Below are positions 1-7,340 of a stretch of DNA of 8,974 nucleotides, piece by piece. A model generated the notes under the pieces. That model saw only the letters and a program-made list of their open reading frames with translations. It did not search any database and was not told the DNA's origin. The stretch comes from Porticoccaceae bacterium (GTDB lineage Bacteria; Pseudomonadota; Gammaproteobacteria; Pseudomonadales; Porticoccaceae): contig DNBN01000214.1 in the NCBI GenBank assembly GCA_003491845.1, forward strand, positions 1 through 8,974. The letters run 5' to 3'. Both the position numbers and the translations under genes were made by a program. Positions within the stretch are counted from its first letter, which is position 1; the number at the start of each line of letters is the position of its first letter.

Positions 1-758
1 TGGCTATCAATATGTAGTACTAAATCATTTCCTGGTTGAGGTTTAACTTGATCTAGAATTCTGGTAACCCGGCCTCTGGCATTGGTTTCAACCTGTTCCT
101 TCCCTACTTGGCCAAGAAGGGTATCCTCATAATATTTTTCTAGTCCAATTTTACCGATAGAGTCTGTGCCGCTATATTTTATTGGGTCAATAATATTAGT
201 TTCTCTTTCGTTTATACGACCTACGTAGCCCACTACATGGGTGAGTAAATCCCTTTTAGGATAGAACCTGGAGAGTCTTGCGTTGACCTTAATACCGGTT
301 AAAAAATGTTCATTAACTGCAAGTATTGCTTGCTCTTGCTCACTTAAATTGAATTTTAATGGCGTTTGTTCGAAGGGCCTACGGCGTTTTAGACGTTTAT
401 AAAAGCGTTTGATATCATTTTCAGACAGAGAGATAAGCGTACCAATTTTAGTGATCAACAGATCTATGTTGCCTGCCCTTTCGCGGATGATAGTTAGGTT
501 TGAAATAGACTGATTTTCGGCCACAATCTCGCCATTGCGGTCATATATGACGCCTCTGGCTGGCGGGGTAGACCGGACATGTACACGGTTATTATCTGAC
601 TGAGTAACGAAATCTTTATGCTGTCTAACTTGAAGGTCAAAATAACGCATAATCAACACTATGGTAAAAATTATCATGAGAGTACTGGCGACTAAAACTC
701 TATTAATAAAGATACGTCTTTCTCGGTGTGGGTCTGAATAGTCCAGTTTATCAAGCAT
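1..758 (-). CDS. mrdA: Penicillin-binding protein 2 (peptidoglycan transpeptidase), N-terminal part, cut by the window edge
   Basis: PBP2 is the inner-membrane transpeptidase of the rod-shape (elongasome) complex and works with RodA to cross-link lateral-wall peptidoglycan. I translated the 252 visible codons and found no stop. A short basic cytoplasmic N-terminus (residues 1-19) is followed by one membrane segment at about 20-37. The periplasmic pedestal domain then begins with the family signature RGVIYDRNGEIVAEN at 68-82. Further conserved blocks are RFYP, HVVGYVGRI, the stretch SIGKIGLEKYYE, and NARGRV near the edge. The catalytic SxxK, SxN and KTG motifs lie beyond position 1, so activity cannot be judged here. 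The ATG at 758 follows the rlmH stop by 16 nt. A GGAG at 771-774 overlaps the end of rlmH; its 12-nt spacing to the ATG is rather long. The gene is last in the visible block, where rodA would be expected next by analogy with Pseudomonas. Confidence 0.95.
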   Translation of the reverse strand, partial: MLDKLDYSDPHRERRIFINRVLVASTLMIIFTIVLIMRYFDLQVRQHKDFVTQSDNNRVHVRSTPPARGVIYDRNGEIVAENQSISNLTIIRERAGNIDLLITKIGTLISLSENDIKRFYKRLKRRRPFEQTPLKFNLSEQEQAILAVNEHFLTGIKVNARLSRFYPKRDLLTHVVGYVGRINERETNIIDPIKYSGTDSIGKIGLEKYYEDTLLGQVGKEQVETNARGRVTRILDQVKPQPGNDLVLHIDS

Positions 759-774
759 TTGTTGCTATGACTCC

Positions 775-1245
775 TTAATTGCGGTGATAAGGATGATTAG
801 CGTTTATGCTCCAAGCACGGTAGAGTTGCTCCATGAGAAGTATGCGAACCAGTGGGTGTGGGAGTGTCAGTGCTGACAATGACCAACACATATTCGCCCG
901 CGCTAAGCAGCTTTTTGAGAGGCCGTCAGGCCCACCAATCAAGAATGTAATATTTTGGCCGTCCATTTGCCAATTGGCTAGATTTAATGCGAGTTTATCT
1001 GTATCCATTGATTTGCCCACTACATCAAGCGCGACAACATAATCCTTTTCTTCAATAGACTTTAAAATCGCTAGTCCTTCAGTTTCTATCGCCTTGGAGG
1101 ATGCCTGACTTTTGCTGCGGCTACCCAATGATATCTCAGTGACCCGAATACGCAGTTCAGAAGGCATACGCTTGCTATATTCTGCGCAGCCTGTAGTAAC
1201 CCAGCTGGGCATTTTAGTTCCAATTGCAATGACGTTGAGTCTCAA
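775..1245 (-). CDS. rlmH: 23S rRNA pseudouridine-1915 N3-methyltransferase RlmH
   Basis: RlmH is a SPOUT-class methyltransferase that uses SAM to methylate pseudouridine 1915 in helix 69 of 23S rRNA on the assembled 70S ribosome. The product opens with RLNVIAIGTKMPSW, as in E. coli RlmH. It carries the SAM-site loop LIGGPDGLS at residues 102-110, LTLPHPLVR at 127-135, and the C-terminal YRAW and HPYHR signatures. I place the start at TTG 1245. This gives 156 residues against 155 in E. coli, and an AGGA at 1251-1254 sits 5 nt upstream. The frame is open to a GTG at 1275, but those ten extra residues would overlap the rsfS coding end and align with nothing in the family. With the TTG start, only one base separates the rsfS stop from the rlmH start, which suggests translational coupling. 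The family call is firm; the start is well supported but not proven. Confidence 0.95.
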   Translation of the reverse strand: MRLNVIAIGTKMPSWVTTGCAEYSKRMPSELRIRVTEISLGSRSKSQASSKAIETEGLAILKSIEEKDYVVALDVVGKSMDTDKLALNLANWQMDGQNITFLIGGPDGLSKSCLARANMCWSLSALTLPHPLVRILLMEQLYRAWSINANHPYHRN

Positions 1246-1246
1246 A

Positions 1247-1636
1247 TTAGTCCTGACCCACTGGCGCAGCACCACTCAATATCGCGTCGGCTTCGGCGTT
1301 CAGAGGGCGGTCATCTGGACGCAACGACCATAGTTTTTCAAGATCATAAAAACCTCTGGTAGCAGGAAGCATAATATGAATAATAACGTCACCAAAGTCT
1401 ACCAGCACCCATTCACCAACATCATCACCTTCGACACCTAGCAACGTAAAACCTGCTTTTTTTGCGTCTACAACGACATTGTTAGCTAAGGACTTAACTT
1501 GGCGATTAGAATTACCGCTAGCAACCACCATAGTATCGGTTACTCCGGTTAGTTTTTTTACATCAATACTGACAATATCCTGTCCTTTAACATCTTCAAG
1601 TGCGTTGATTACAATTTCATGGAGATTTTTTTTCAT
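1247..1636 (-). CDS. rsfS: Ribosomal silencing factor RsfS (Iojap/YbeB family)
   Basis: RsfS binds ribosomal protein L14 on the 50S subunit and blocks joining with the 30S, lowering translation in starvation or stationary phase. The 129-residue product has the family core: an N-terminal helix (residues 5-17), DIVSIDV, the TDTMVVASGNSNRQVKSLA block, GVEGDDVGEWVLVDFGDVIIHIM, and RGFYDLEKLW near residues 94-103. About 20 residues beyond the core (ending GAAPVGQD) make it longer than the 105-residue E. coli protein; tails of this kind are low-conservation. The ATG at 1636 lies 9 nt after the nadD stop and has an AAGG motif at 1641-1644 with short spacing. It belongs to the proA-nadD-rsfS-rlmH-mrdA block, a widely conserved neighbourhood that couples NAD synthesis, ribosome control and wall growth by position rather than by pathway. 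Confidence 0.96.
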   Translation of the reverse strand: MKKNLHEIVINALEDVKGQDIVSIDVKKLTGVTDTMVVASGNSNRQVKSLANNVVVDAKKAGFTLLGVEGDDVGEWVLVDFGDVIIHIMLPATRGFYDLEKLWSLRPDDRPLNAEADAILSGAAPVGQD

Positions 1637-1645
1637 AATACCTTA

Positions 1646-2281
1646 TTACTCATATAGTCTATTTTGTTTGATGTAATTTAAAACATTATCAGGTGTCATA
1701 AATTGAATGCTTTTTCCTTGTGCTACTTTCTCACGAATACTGGTAGATGAGATAGGCAGCATGGTTAGTTCGCAAAAAAATATTTTTCCAGCAGGGCTTT
1801 TATCAAGTGTACTGGGCTTGTTACATGTATTTCTTTCAATCCAATTATACAGTGGTCCAGATGAAGGGACACTATAACCGGGTCTAGAGCATACCGCGAT
1901 ATGGCACAAGTCTAGTAATTTGTGCCACTCATGCCAGGTGTTAATGTTGATAAACGCATCCATGCCTAGGCATAAAATAAGTGATGTGTCTGGCCCCAGG
2001 TCTGCTCGCAAAATGCTGAGAGTGTCGATGCTATAGCTTGGACTTGCGCGCTGAAGTTCAATGTCGTCAGCAATGAGTAATGGATTATTGTCCCCAATCG
2101 CTACTTTTAGCATTCCAAGTCTGTGTTCTGCGGCGGCAAGATCGTCCCCCCTGTGGGGTGGGTATCCACTGGGCATCATTTTTATTTTCGACACAGGAAG
2201 AATCTCCGCCAACTCTGTGGCAATACGCAAATGGCCTAAATGAACTGGGTTAAAAGTGCCTCCAAATAGAGCTACTGCCAT
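1646..2281 (-). CDS. nadD: Nicotinate-mononucleotide adenylyltransferase NadD
   Basis: NadD transfers AMP from ATP to nicotinic acid mononucleotide, giving deamido-NAD in the cytosolic NAD pathway. The nucleotidyltransferase fold is shown by GGTFNPVHLGHL at residues 7-18, with the HxGH motif at 14-17. PPHR near residue 41, the PSYSIDTL substrate-side block, CSRPGY and the C-terminal SSTSIR motif follow. I choose ATG 2281, giving 211 residues against 213 in E. coli. It places the conserved ALFGGTF right at the N-terminus, and AGG at 2289-2291 lies 7 nt upstream. The frame extends to a GTG at 2305, but those eight extra residues overlap the end of proA. The chosen start lies one base after the proA TGA, so coupling is likely. 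The gene ends with two consecutive TAA codons. Confidence 0.96.
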   Translation of the reverse strand: MAVALFGGTFNPVHLGHLRIATELAEILPVSKIKMMPSGYPPHRGDDLAAAEHRLGMLKVAIGDNNPLLIADDIELQRASPSYSIDTLSILRADLGPDTSLILCLGMDAFININTWHEWHKLLDLCHIAVCSRPGYSVPSSGPLYNWIERNTCNKPSTLDKSPAGKIFFCELTMLPISSTSIREKVAQGKSIQFMTPDNVLNYIKQNRLYE

Positions 2282-2282
2282 A

Positions 2283-3548
2283 TCATTGCCTAATGTGCCC
2301 ATCACCGAATACCACCCACTTCTGGTTTGTCAGGCCCTTCAGCCCCACTGGACCCCGAGCGTGAATTTTATCGGTAGAGATGCCAATTTCAGCTCCCAAA
2401 CCGTATTCGAAGCCATCAGCGAAGCGAGTTGATGCATTTATCATTACAGAGCTTGAATCCACTTCTACTAGAAAGCGATGTCCGGTAGCCTGATTTTCCG
2501 TAACGATACTGTCAGTGTGCTTGGACCCATATTGGTTAATATGGTCAATGGCCTCATCGATACCGGACACAATTTTTACGGCTACTATTGGCGCCAAATA
2601 TTCTTCACTCCAATCAGATTCCGCAGCCTTTAAAACATCGCCAGATAACAGGCAAGTTGCTGCACACCCTCTAATTTCAACGCCTTTGGCAATTAGTTTT
2701 TGTATGAGGGATGGTAATATATCTTCAGCTATGGCTGCCGAAACAAGCAATGATTCCATAGCATTACAGACTCCATAGCGGTGCGTCTTCGCATTTATAG
2801 CGATCGCTAATGCCTTTTGAGTATCAGCTTCAGAGTCGATGTACACGTGGCAATTGCCATCCAGGTGTTTTATCAGAGGTACCCGAGCATCTTTGCTTAG
2901 ACGCTGAATTAGGCTTTTTCCACCGCGAGGAATGATGACGTCGATGTATTCTGTCATGGTTATAAGCTCGCCAACCACGGCACGGTCAGTTGTCTGAATA
3001 ATTTGAATTGCCGCGGAAGGTAAGCCGCTGCTAGCCAATCCGATATTGATGCAGTCACCTAGTGCACGGTTAGATTCTATGGCCTCACTGCCGCCACGCA
3101 AAATAGTTGCATTGCCAGCTTTTAAACATAAGCTAGCCGCATCAATAGTAACATTGGGACGCGATTCGTAAATAATGCCGACAACACCAATAGGTGCACT
3201 CATCTTACCTAGCTGGATACCGCTTGGGCGCATTTCAAGCTCACTAATATTGCCAACAGGCTCAGGCAGTCCGGCAACTTGATTTAGCCCTTCAATAATG
3301 GCGTCAATTCGTTGATCATTTAGTGTCAAACGATCAAGCATAGCGGCATCAAGACCATTGTTTTGGGCTTTTTGAACATCCTTTATATTTGCATCAAGTA
3401 GTGCTTCTCGATGGACATTGATACTATTGGCTATACTCAGTAGTGCCGCATTTTTAGTTGCAGTTGATGTTTTAGATAACACCTTTGACGCTTCTAAAGC
3501 TGCGTGCCCAATACTTTTCATGTAGGGTTTGATATCTTGAATTGTCAA
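2283..3548 (-). CDS. proA: Gamma-glutamyl phosphate reductase ProA (glutamate-5-semialdehyde dehydrogenase)
   Basis: ProA reduces gamma-glutamyl phosphate with NADPH to glutamate-5-semialdehyde, the second step of proline synthesis after ProB. The 421-residue product is full length (E. coli 417). It has [22 protein letters not shown] at 125-146, ILRGGSEAI at 149-157, IPRGG at 206-210, the presumed catalytic Cys261 in [15 protein letters not shown], and a C-terminal [17 protein letters not shown] followed by [18 protein letters not shown]. The start is probably TTG 3548. No clear ribosome binding site precedes it, but the residues it adds align with the N-terminus of Pseudomonas ProA. The first in-frame ATG, at 3521, would drop nine residues. 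The fit is to the pseudomonad type rather than the enterobacterial type. The gene heads the minus-strand block and overlaps nothing; nadD begins one base after its TGA. proB is not in the window. Confidence 0.96.
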   Translation of the reverse strand: MTIQDIKPYMKSIGHAALEASKVLSKTSTATKNAALLSIANSINVHREALLDANIKDVQKAQNNGLDAAMLDRLTLNDQRIDAIIEGLNQVAGLPEPVGNISELEMRPSGIQLGKMSAPIGVVGIIYESRPNVTIDAASLCLKAGNATILRGGSEAIESNRALGDCINIGLASSGLPSAAIQIIQTTDRAVVGELITMTEYIDVIIPRGGKSLIQRLSKDARVPLIKHLDGNCHVYIDSEADTQKALAIAINAKTHRYGVCNAMESLLVSAAIAEDILPSLIQKLIAKGVEIRGCAATCLLSGDVLKAAESDWSEEYLAPIVAVKIVSGIDEAIDHINQYGSKHTDSIVTENQATGHRFLVEVDSSSVMINASTRFADGFEYGLGAEIGISTDKIHARGPVGLKGLTNQKWVVFGDGHIRQ

Positions 3549-3597
3549 AATTAACTGCGCCAGTAAGTTGATCTATATTGATTTTTTGCTTACGGTC

Positions 3598-3627
3598 ATT
3601 ATACGTGTTGCCTTTGCATAATGCCTA
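3598..3627 (-). promoter_or_regulatory. Likely sigma70-type promoter for the proA block
   Basis: On the minus strand a perfect TATAAT -10 box lies at 3603-3598. It is preceded 18 bases upstream by TAGGCA (3627-3622), which matches four of the six -35 consensus positions. Transcription would begin near 3591, about 43 nt before the proA TTG. It is the only strong-looking -10 on this strand ahead of the five-gene block. This is pattern matching by eye and is not experimental. Confidence 0.5.
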
Positions 3628-3641
3628 GTTTTGCGCATAAA
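3614..3641 (+). promoter_or_regulatory. Possible weak promoter for the sirtuin gene
   Basis: In the 154-bp divergent gap, TTGCAT at 3614-3619 and CATAAA at 3636-3641 are separated by 16 bases and point toward the sirtuin gene. An alternative pair is TTGATT at 3578-3583 with TATACG at 3600-3605, which would overlap the opposing proA -10 box. Neither is a strong match and I cannot choose between them. Confidence 0.25.
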
Positions 3642-3702
3642 GAAGACGATTTTTTAGATCAATAGTACACATTATCCTTGTCGGCATAGCTATGGACCTT
3701 GC

Positions 3703-4515
3703 ATGAAAGATGTTATCTCCCAATTAATTAAGTACTCTTCATGGCTAGTGATCACGGGTGCGGGTATTAGTGCAGCTTCAGGCGTCCCAACCTACAGAGA
3801 CCGAAATGGGCACTGGCAGCGCAAACCTCCGGTAACTCATCAAGATTTCTTAAATAGTAGTGTGACTCGACAGCGATTTTGGTCGCGTAATATGGTTGGA
3901 TGGCGATTTATGATGAAAGCTCAACCCAATTGTGCACACAATGTATTGATGGCATTGGAGCAAGAAGGTGTTGTTAGTGGCATTGTTACTCAAAACGTAG
4001 ATGGACTCCATCAGCGCGCTGGTAGCCGCAATGTGATAGATCTTCATGGGCGCATAGATACCGTGACCTGTATGACGTGTCGGTTACAATTGTCTCGTCA
4101 GACCTTGCAGCTATGGTTAGAGCAGAATAATCCTGAGTTTGTTCTGCGAACAGGCCATATTGCGCCAGATGGTGATGCTGAGTTAGACGAATTAGACTTT
4201 TCTGTAATAAAGGTACCTGAATGTAGTTATTGTGGTGGATTATTAAAACCAGACGCGGTTTTTTTTGGTGACTCCATACCAAAATCTCGATTAATAAAGG
4301 CAAAAAATCAACTTCTCAACGCGGACGCTCTGTTAGTGATAGGGTCGTCTTTGTCAGCCTATTCTGGATATAGATTCTGTCTTTGGGCGCGTGATCAGGG
4401 AAAACCGATTGTTATTATTAATCAGGGAGTCACCAGAGCGGATATTTTAGCTGTGGTGACCTCTGACATAGATTGTTCGGAGATTTTACAGGCTTGGTTG
4501 TCGGCTCTTCACTAG
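3703..4515 (+). CDS. NAD-dependent protein deacylase, sirtuin family, SIRT4-like (class II)
   Basis: Sirtuins remove acyl groups from protein lysines, consuming NAD and releasing nicotinamide and O-acyl-ADP-ribose; some members ADP-ribosylate. The 270-residue product has the NAD-binding GAGISAASGVPTYR at 19-32, TQNVDGLHQRAGS at 96-108 and the catalytic His115 in DLHG. It also has a four-cysteine zinc site (Cys123/Cys126 and Cys174/Cys177), FFGDSIP at 187-193, GSSLSAYSGYRF at 214-225 and an INQG loop at 239-242. The segment RQRFWSRNMVGW (residues 56-67), the inserted GHIAPDGDAELDE, and SAYSGYRF match mitochondrial SIRT4 rather than E. coli CobB, so I place it in class II. Lipoamidase or other long-acyl removal is known for SIRT4, but the substrate here is unknown. 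The ATG at 3703 has only a weak GGA upstream. The stop shares CTAG with hemH. Confidence 0.9.
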   Translation: MKDVISQLIKYSSWLVITGAGISAASGVPTYRDRNGHWQRKPPVTHQDFLNSSVTRQRFWSRNMVGWRFMMKAQPNCAHNVLMALEQEGVVSGIVTQNVDGLHQRAGSRNVIDLHGRIDTVTCMTCRLQLSRQTLQLWLEQNNPEFVLRTGHIAPDGDAELDELDFSVIKVPECSYCGGLLKPDAVFFGDSIPKSRLIKAKNQLLNADALLVIGSSLSAYSGYRFCLWARDQGKPIVIINQGVTRADILAVVTSDIDCSEILQAWLSALH

Positions 4516-5531
4516 AGGCAAAGATGTTTATCAACAATGTCCGCCAAAGCAAGAATATGTTCTGGGTCGTCGTTAAGGCAAGGTATGTAGTGAAATTGAT
4601 CTCCTCCAGCATGCAAAAAGGTTTCTCTAGCTTCCATATTAATTTCCTCAATGGTCTCTAAGCAATCAGAGGAGAACCCTGGACACATAATAGCAACATG
4701 CTTAATGTCTTGACTTGGCATATTCTCTAGGGTTTCATCCGTATAAGGTTGTAACCAAGGCTCACGACCAAAACGAGACTGGAACGTTGTCATTACTGTG
4801 GCTGGATCAAGATCCATCGCTTCCACCACTAAGCGGGTTGTTTGGTGGCAAAAGCAATGATAAGGATCACCTTTTTTTAGGTATCGTTGCGGCGTGCCGT
4901 GGTAGGACATAATGAGTTTGTCTGGCTTACCATGCGCTCTAAAATGCCGCTCGATGCTAGTGCATAGTGCATTAATAAATGTCTCTGATTGGTGGTAGCC
5001 ACCAATAAACTGCAACTGAGGTACCCATCGTGTTTTTTTGAAGACATCAGCCACTGCATCAAATGTAGATCCTGTGGTGGCTCCAGAATATTGTGGGTAG
5101 AGAGGTAATACAGTGATGTTACGAACGTTCATAGCAGTTAGTTTGTCAATGGCTGATTTTATGGAAGGATTGCCATAGCGCATACCTAACACCACTGGCA
5201 CTTGACCCTGATGTTTTTCTTCTAGTATTTTTCGCACACCATCTACCTGAGCTTGACTGTTTACCAGCAAGGGAGAGCCTTGGTCTGTCCAAACACTGCG
5301 ATAGAGTTTCGCTGATCGACTTGGCCTTATACGTAAAATAACCAGATTTAAAATAAGCCACCAAAGTAGTCTGGGTATCTCAACGACTCTGGGATCGCTT
5401 AGAAATTGTTTTAGATAGCGCCTTAATTCTGGAGTCTGGGGGGCATCTGGGGTGCCCAAATTACACAGCAAAACGCCACTTTTTGGGGAAGGGCCTTTGT
5501 GGTCATAGTCAGTTTGGCCTTGATACTGCAT
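4512..5531 (-). CDS. hemH: Ferrochelatase HemH
   Basis: HemH inserts ferrous iron into protoporphyrin IX, the last step of protohaem synthesis, at the cytoplasmic face of the membrane. With the ATG at 5531 the product is 339 residues (E. coli 320). It has GVLLCNLGTPDAP at 19-31, the LSDPRVVEIP block at 44-53, GMRYGNPSI at 116-124, LPLYPQYSGATTGS at 142-155, and the metal-site His211 in SYHGTPQRY. The C-terminal CPGFSSDCLETIEEI at 283-297 includes Glu292. A GGAG at 5540-5543, 8 nt from the ATG, supports this start. The frame stays open for 60 more codons upstream, but that stretch resembles no ferrochelatase N-terminus and runs through the promoter region shared with prfC. The gene is monocistronic as seen here, divergent from prfC and convergent with the sirtuin. 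Four cysteines cluster at residues 226-228 and 283-290; I see no reason to claim an iron-sulfur cluster. Confidence 0.96.
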   Translation of the reverse strand: MQYQGQTDYDHKGPSPKSGVLLCNLGTPDAPQTPELRRYLKQFLSDPRVVEIPRLLWWLILNLVILRIRPSRSAKLYRSVWTDQGSPLLVNSQAQVDGVRKILEEKHQGQVPVVLGMRYGNPSIKSAIDKLTAMNVRNITVLPLYPQYSGATTGSTFDAVADVFKKTRWVPQLQFIGGYHQSETFINALCTSIERHFRAHGKPDKLIMSYHGTPQRYLKKGDPYHCFCHQTTRLVVEAMDLDPATVMTTFQSRFGREPWLQPYTDETLENMPSQDIKHVAIMCPGFSSDCLETIEEINMEARETFLHAGGDQFHYIPCLNDDPEHILALADIVDKHLCL

Positions 5532-5539
5532 AAAAGGAA

Positions 5540-5543
5540 CTCC
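5540..5543 (-). promoter_or_regulatory. Ribosome binding site that sets the hemH start
   Basis: GGAG on the minus strand lies 8 bases before the ATG at 5531. The upstream in-frame ATGs (for example 5636) have no comparable motif, so this site decides for the 339-residue ferrochelatase. Confidence 0.65.
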
Positions 5544-5622
5544 GTTTAAAATAACCAGCTTGGCTTGAGCTGATATGTTCCTCTCAACAATGTAGAGGTG
5601 ATTAATAGAATTTGCCAAAACA

Positions 5623-5628
5623 ATTATA
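5623..5628 (-). promoter_or_regulatory. Possible -10 box for hemH
   Basis: A perfect TATAAT reads on the minus strand at 5628-5623, about 90 bases before the hemH ATG. I found no good -35 hexamer at 16-18 bases spacing, so the promoter may be weak or need an activator. If it is used, the leader would be roughly 85 nt and would contain two small hairpins: CCTCT/AGAGG at 5580-5598 and CAGCT/AGCTG at 5556-5572. Confidence 0.3.
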
Positions 5629-5675
5629 CGCGACATAAAACCATAGAGATTGATTAAATAGAACGGTTTTATTAG

Positions 5676-5704
5676 CTGACCGATGCACAGCATAACGGTA
5701 TAAT
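5676..5704 (+). promoter_or_regulatory. Likely sigma70-type promoter for prfC
   Basis: CTGACC at 5676-5681 (four of six -35 consensus positions) is followed at the ideal 17-base spacing by a perfect TATAAT at 5699-5704. Transcription would start near 5711, leaving a leader of about 24 nt before the prfC ATG. It probably drives the downstream acyltransferases too, since no terminator is visible between them. Confidence 0.55.
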
Positions 5705-5734
5705 ACTCCACACCAAAGCAACTGCATATTACTC

Positions 5735-7306
5735 ATGAGCAAGCCTACATCAGATCGCCGAACATTTGCCATTATCTCGCACCCAGATGCAGGCAAAACG
5801 ACTATTACCGAAAAATTGCTACTATTGGGTAACTTAATTCAGGTAGCAGGTACTGTGAAGGGGCGAAAAAGTGATCGTCACGCCACCTCTGACTGGATGG
5901 CCATGGAAAAGGAGCGCGGGATTTCAGTAACATCTTCGGTTATGCAGTTTCCTTATCATGAATGTATCGTCAACCTATTGGATACTCCGGGCCATGAGGA
6001 CTTCTCAGAGGATACTTACCGCACATTAACAGCGGTTGATTCTTCGCTAATGGTGATTGATGGCGCTAAGGGTGTTGAGGCGCGAACCATTAAGTTAATG
6101 GACGTATGTCGACTTAGAGATACCCCAATCCTTGCGTTTGTCAACAAAATGGATCGCGATATTCGTGATCCAATTGATCTGCTTGATGAAATTGAAAGCG
6201 TCTTGAATATCAAGGCGGCGCCAATCAACTGGCCTATTGGTATGGGTCGTGAATTTCGTGGGGTTTACAATTTTTATACAGATACGATTCATGTCTATGT
6301 GCAAGGAAAGGGTCATACATTAGCTGATGATATTCAGGTTCAGGGGCTTAGTTCAGCTGAGGCTCGAGAGGCATTGGGAGATTATGCAGATGATGTTCTG
6401 GACGAACTTGAGCTAGTCAAAGGAGCTACAAATGTGTTTGATATGGAGGCGTTTTTGTCTGGTAAGCTTGCGCCAGTATTTTTTGGCACCGCTCTGGGTA
6501 ACTTTGGTATCCGAGAGATGCTCGATGATTTTGTCCGCTGGGCACCGCCGCCACAGCCGCGTTTGACGTCTGATCGAGAGGTGGTTGCTAGTGAATCTTC
6601 GTTCAGTGGCTTTGTGTTTAAGATTCAAGCGAATATGGATCCAAAGCATCGCGACCGCATTGCTTTTTTACGAATATGCTCTGGCAAATATTCTAAAGGC
6701 ATGAAAATGAAGCATGTGCGAACCGGCAAAGATGTGCGGGTATCTGATGCATTTAGCTTTAAAGCGGGGGAGCGCATCTCTGTTGAGGAGGCAATTGCTG
6801 GTGACATTATAGGATTACATAACCATGGGTCGATACAGATTGGCGATACATTTACAGATGGGGAGGCGCTGAAGTTTAGTGGAATTCCGCATTTTGCTCC
6901 TGAACTCTTTAAACGGATTCGCCTCAAAGACCCTTTGCGGGCTAAACAATTGCAAAATGGTATTCGTCAATTATCAGAAGAGGGCAGTACTCAAGTTTTC
7001 TTTCCATTCCGAAACAATGATGTTGTGGTAGGGGCAGTGGGGCAGTTACAGTTTGACGTTGTAGCCTATAGGTTGCGAGAGGAGTACGGCGTTGATGCGA
7101 TTTATGAGCCGGTTAATGTGCATACTGCTCGATGGGTCGAGAGTGATGATACTAAGCACTTAGACGAATTTCGTCACAAAGCAGAAGATAATCTAGCCAT
7201 CGATGGCGGAGGGCATCTGACTTATTTAGCACCCACTAGAGTCAATCTGTCGCTTTCTGAGGAGCGCTTCCCGAATATAAAATTTAGGGCAACGCGAGAG
7301 CATTAA
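5735..7306 (+). CDS. prfC: Peptide chain release factor 3 (RF3), translational GTPase
   Basis: RF3 is a GTPase that removes RF1 or RF2 from the ribosome after peptide release. The 523-residue product is full length (E. coli 529). The GTPase domain has G1 HPDAGKTT at 16-23, the switch I stretch ERGISVTSS at 60-68, G3 DTPGH at 83-87 and G4 NKMD at 137-140. After it come the domain-II beta barrel (about 295-385) and a C-terminal domain with [28 protein letters not shown] and a conserved tail. HPDAGKTT rather than HVDHGKTT is typical of RF3 and separates it from EF-G. The ATG at 5735 matches family N-termini but has almost no Shine-Dalgarno sequence, so initiation may rely on an AT-rich, unstructured leader. 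It is the first gene of a probable three-gene plus-strand unit. Confidence 0.97.
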   Translation: MSKPTSDRRTFAIISHPDAGKTTITEKLLLLGNLIQVAGTVKGRKSDRHATSDWMAMEKERGISVTSSVMQFPYHECIVNLLDTPGHEDFSEDTYRTLTAVDSSLMVIDGAKGVEARTIKLMDVCRLRDTPILAFVNKMDRDIRDPIDLLDEIESVLNIKAAPINWPIGMGREFRGVYNFYTDTIHVYVQGKGHTLADDIQVQGLSSAEAREALGDYADDVLDELELVKGATNVFDMEAFLSGKLAPVFFGTALGNFGIREMLDDFVRWAPPPQPRLTSDREVVASESSFSGFVFKIQANMDPKHRDRIAFLRICSGKYSKGMKMKHVRTGKDVRVSDAFSFKAGERISVEEAIAGDIIGLHNHGSIQIGDTFTDGEALKFSGIPHFAPELFKRIRLKDPLRAKQLQNGIRQLSEEGSTQVFFPFRNNDVVVGAVGQLQFDVVAYRLREEYGVDAIYEPVNVHTARWVESDDTKHLDEFRHKAEDNLAIDGGGHLTYLAPTRVNLSLSEERFPNIKFRATREH

Positions 7307-7327
7307 AACGGTGATAGATTTTTAAAC

Positions 7328-7333
7328 GGAGGG
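7328..7333 (+). promoter_or_regulatory. Strong ribosome binding site for the first acyltransferase
   Basis: GGAGGG lies 7 bases before a GTG at 7341 and is the best Shine-Dalgarno match in the window. It decides for the GTG start, since no in-frame ATG lies nearby and the protein then begins in line with its downstream paralogue. Confidence 0.7.
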
Positions 7334-7340
7334 TTCTGGG

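Noticed and set aside
1246..1275. Ten-residue N-terminal extension of RlmH from GTG 1275
   Set aside because: It overlaps the rsfS coding end and aligns with nothing; the TTG at 1245 gives the family length and has an AGGA upstream.
3986..4303. 105-codon minus-strand frame inside the sirtuin gene
   Set aside because: It is an antisense shadow of conserved sirtuin motifs, with no domain of its own.
5532..5711. Sixty-residue N-terminal extension of HemH
   Set aside because: It matches no ferrochelatase N-terminus, has no ribosome binding site at its start codons, and overlaps the divergent promoter region. The ATG at 5531 has a GGAG.
6625..6927. 100-codon minus-strand frame inside prfC
   Set aside because: It is an antisense shadow of RF3 domain II and has no family signature.
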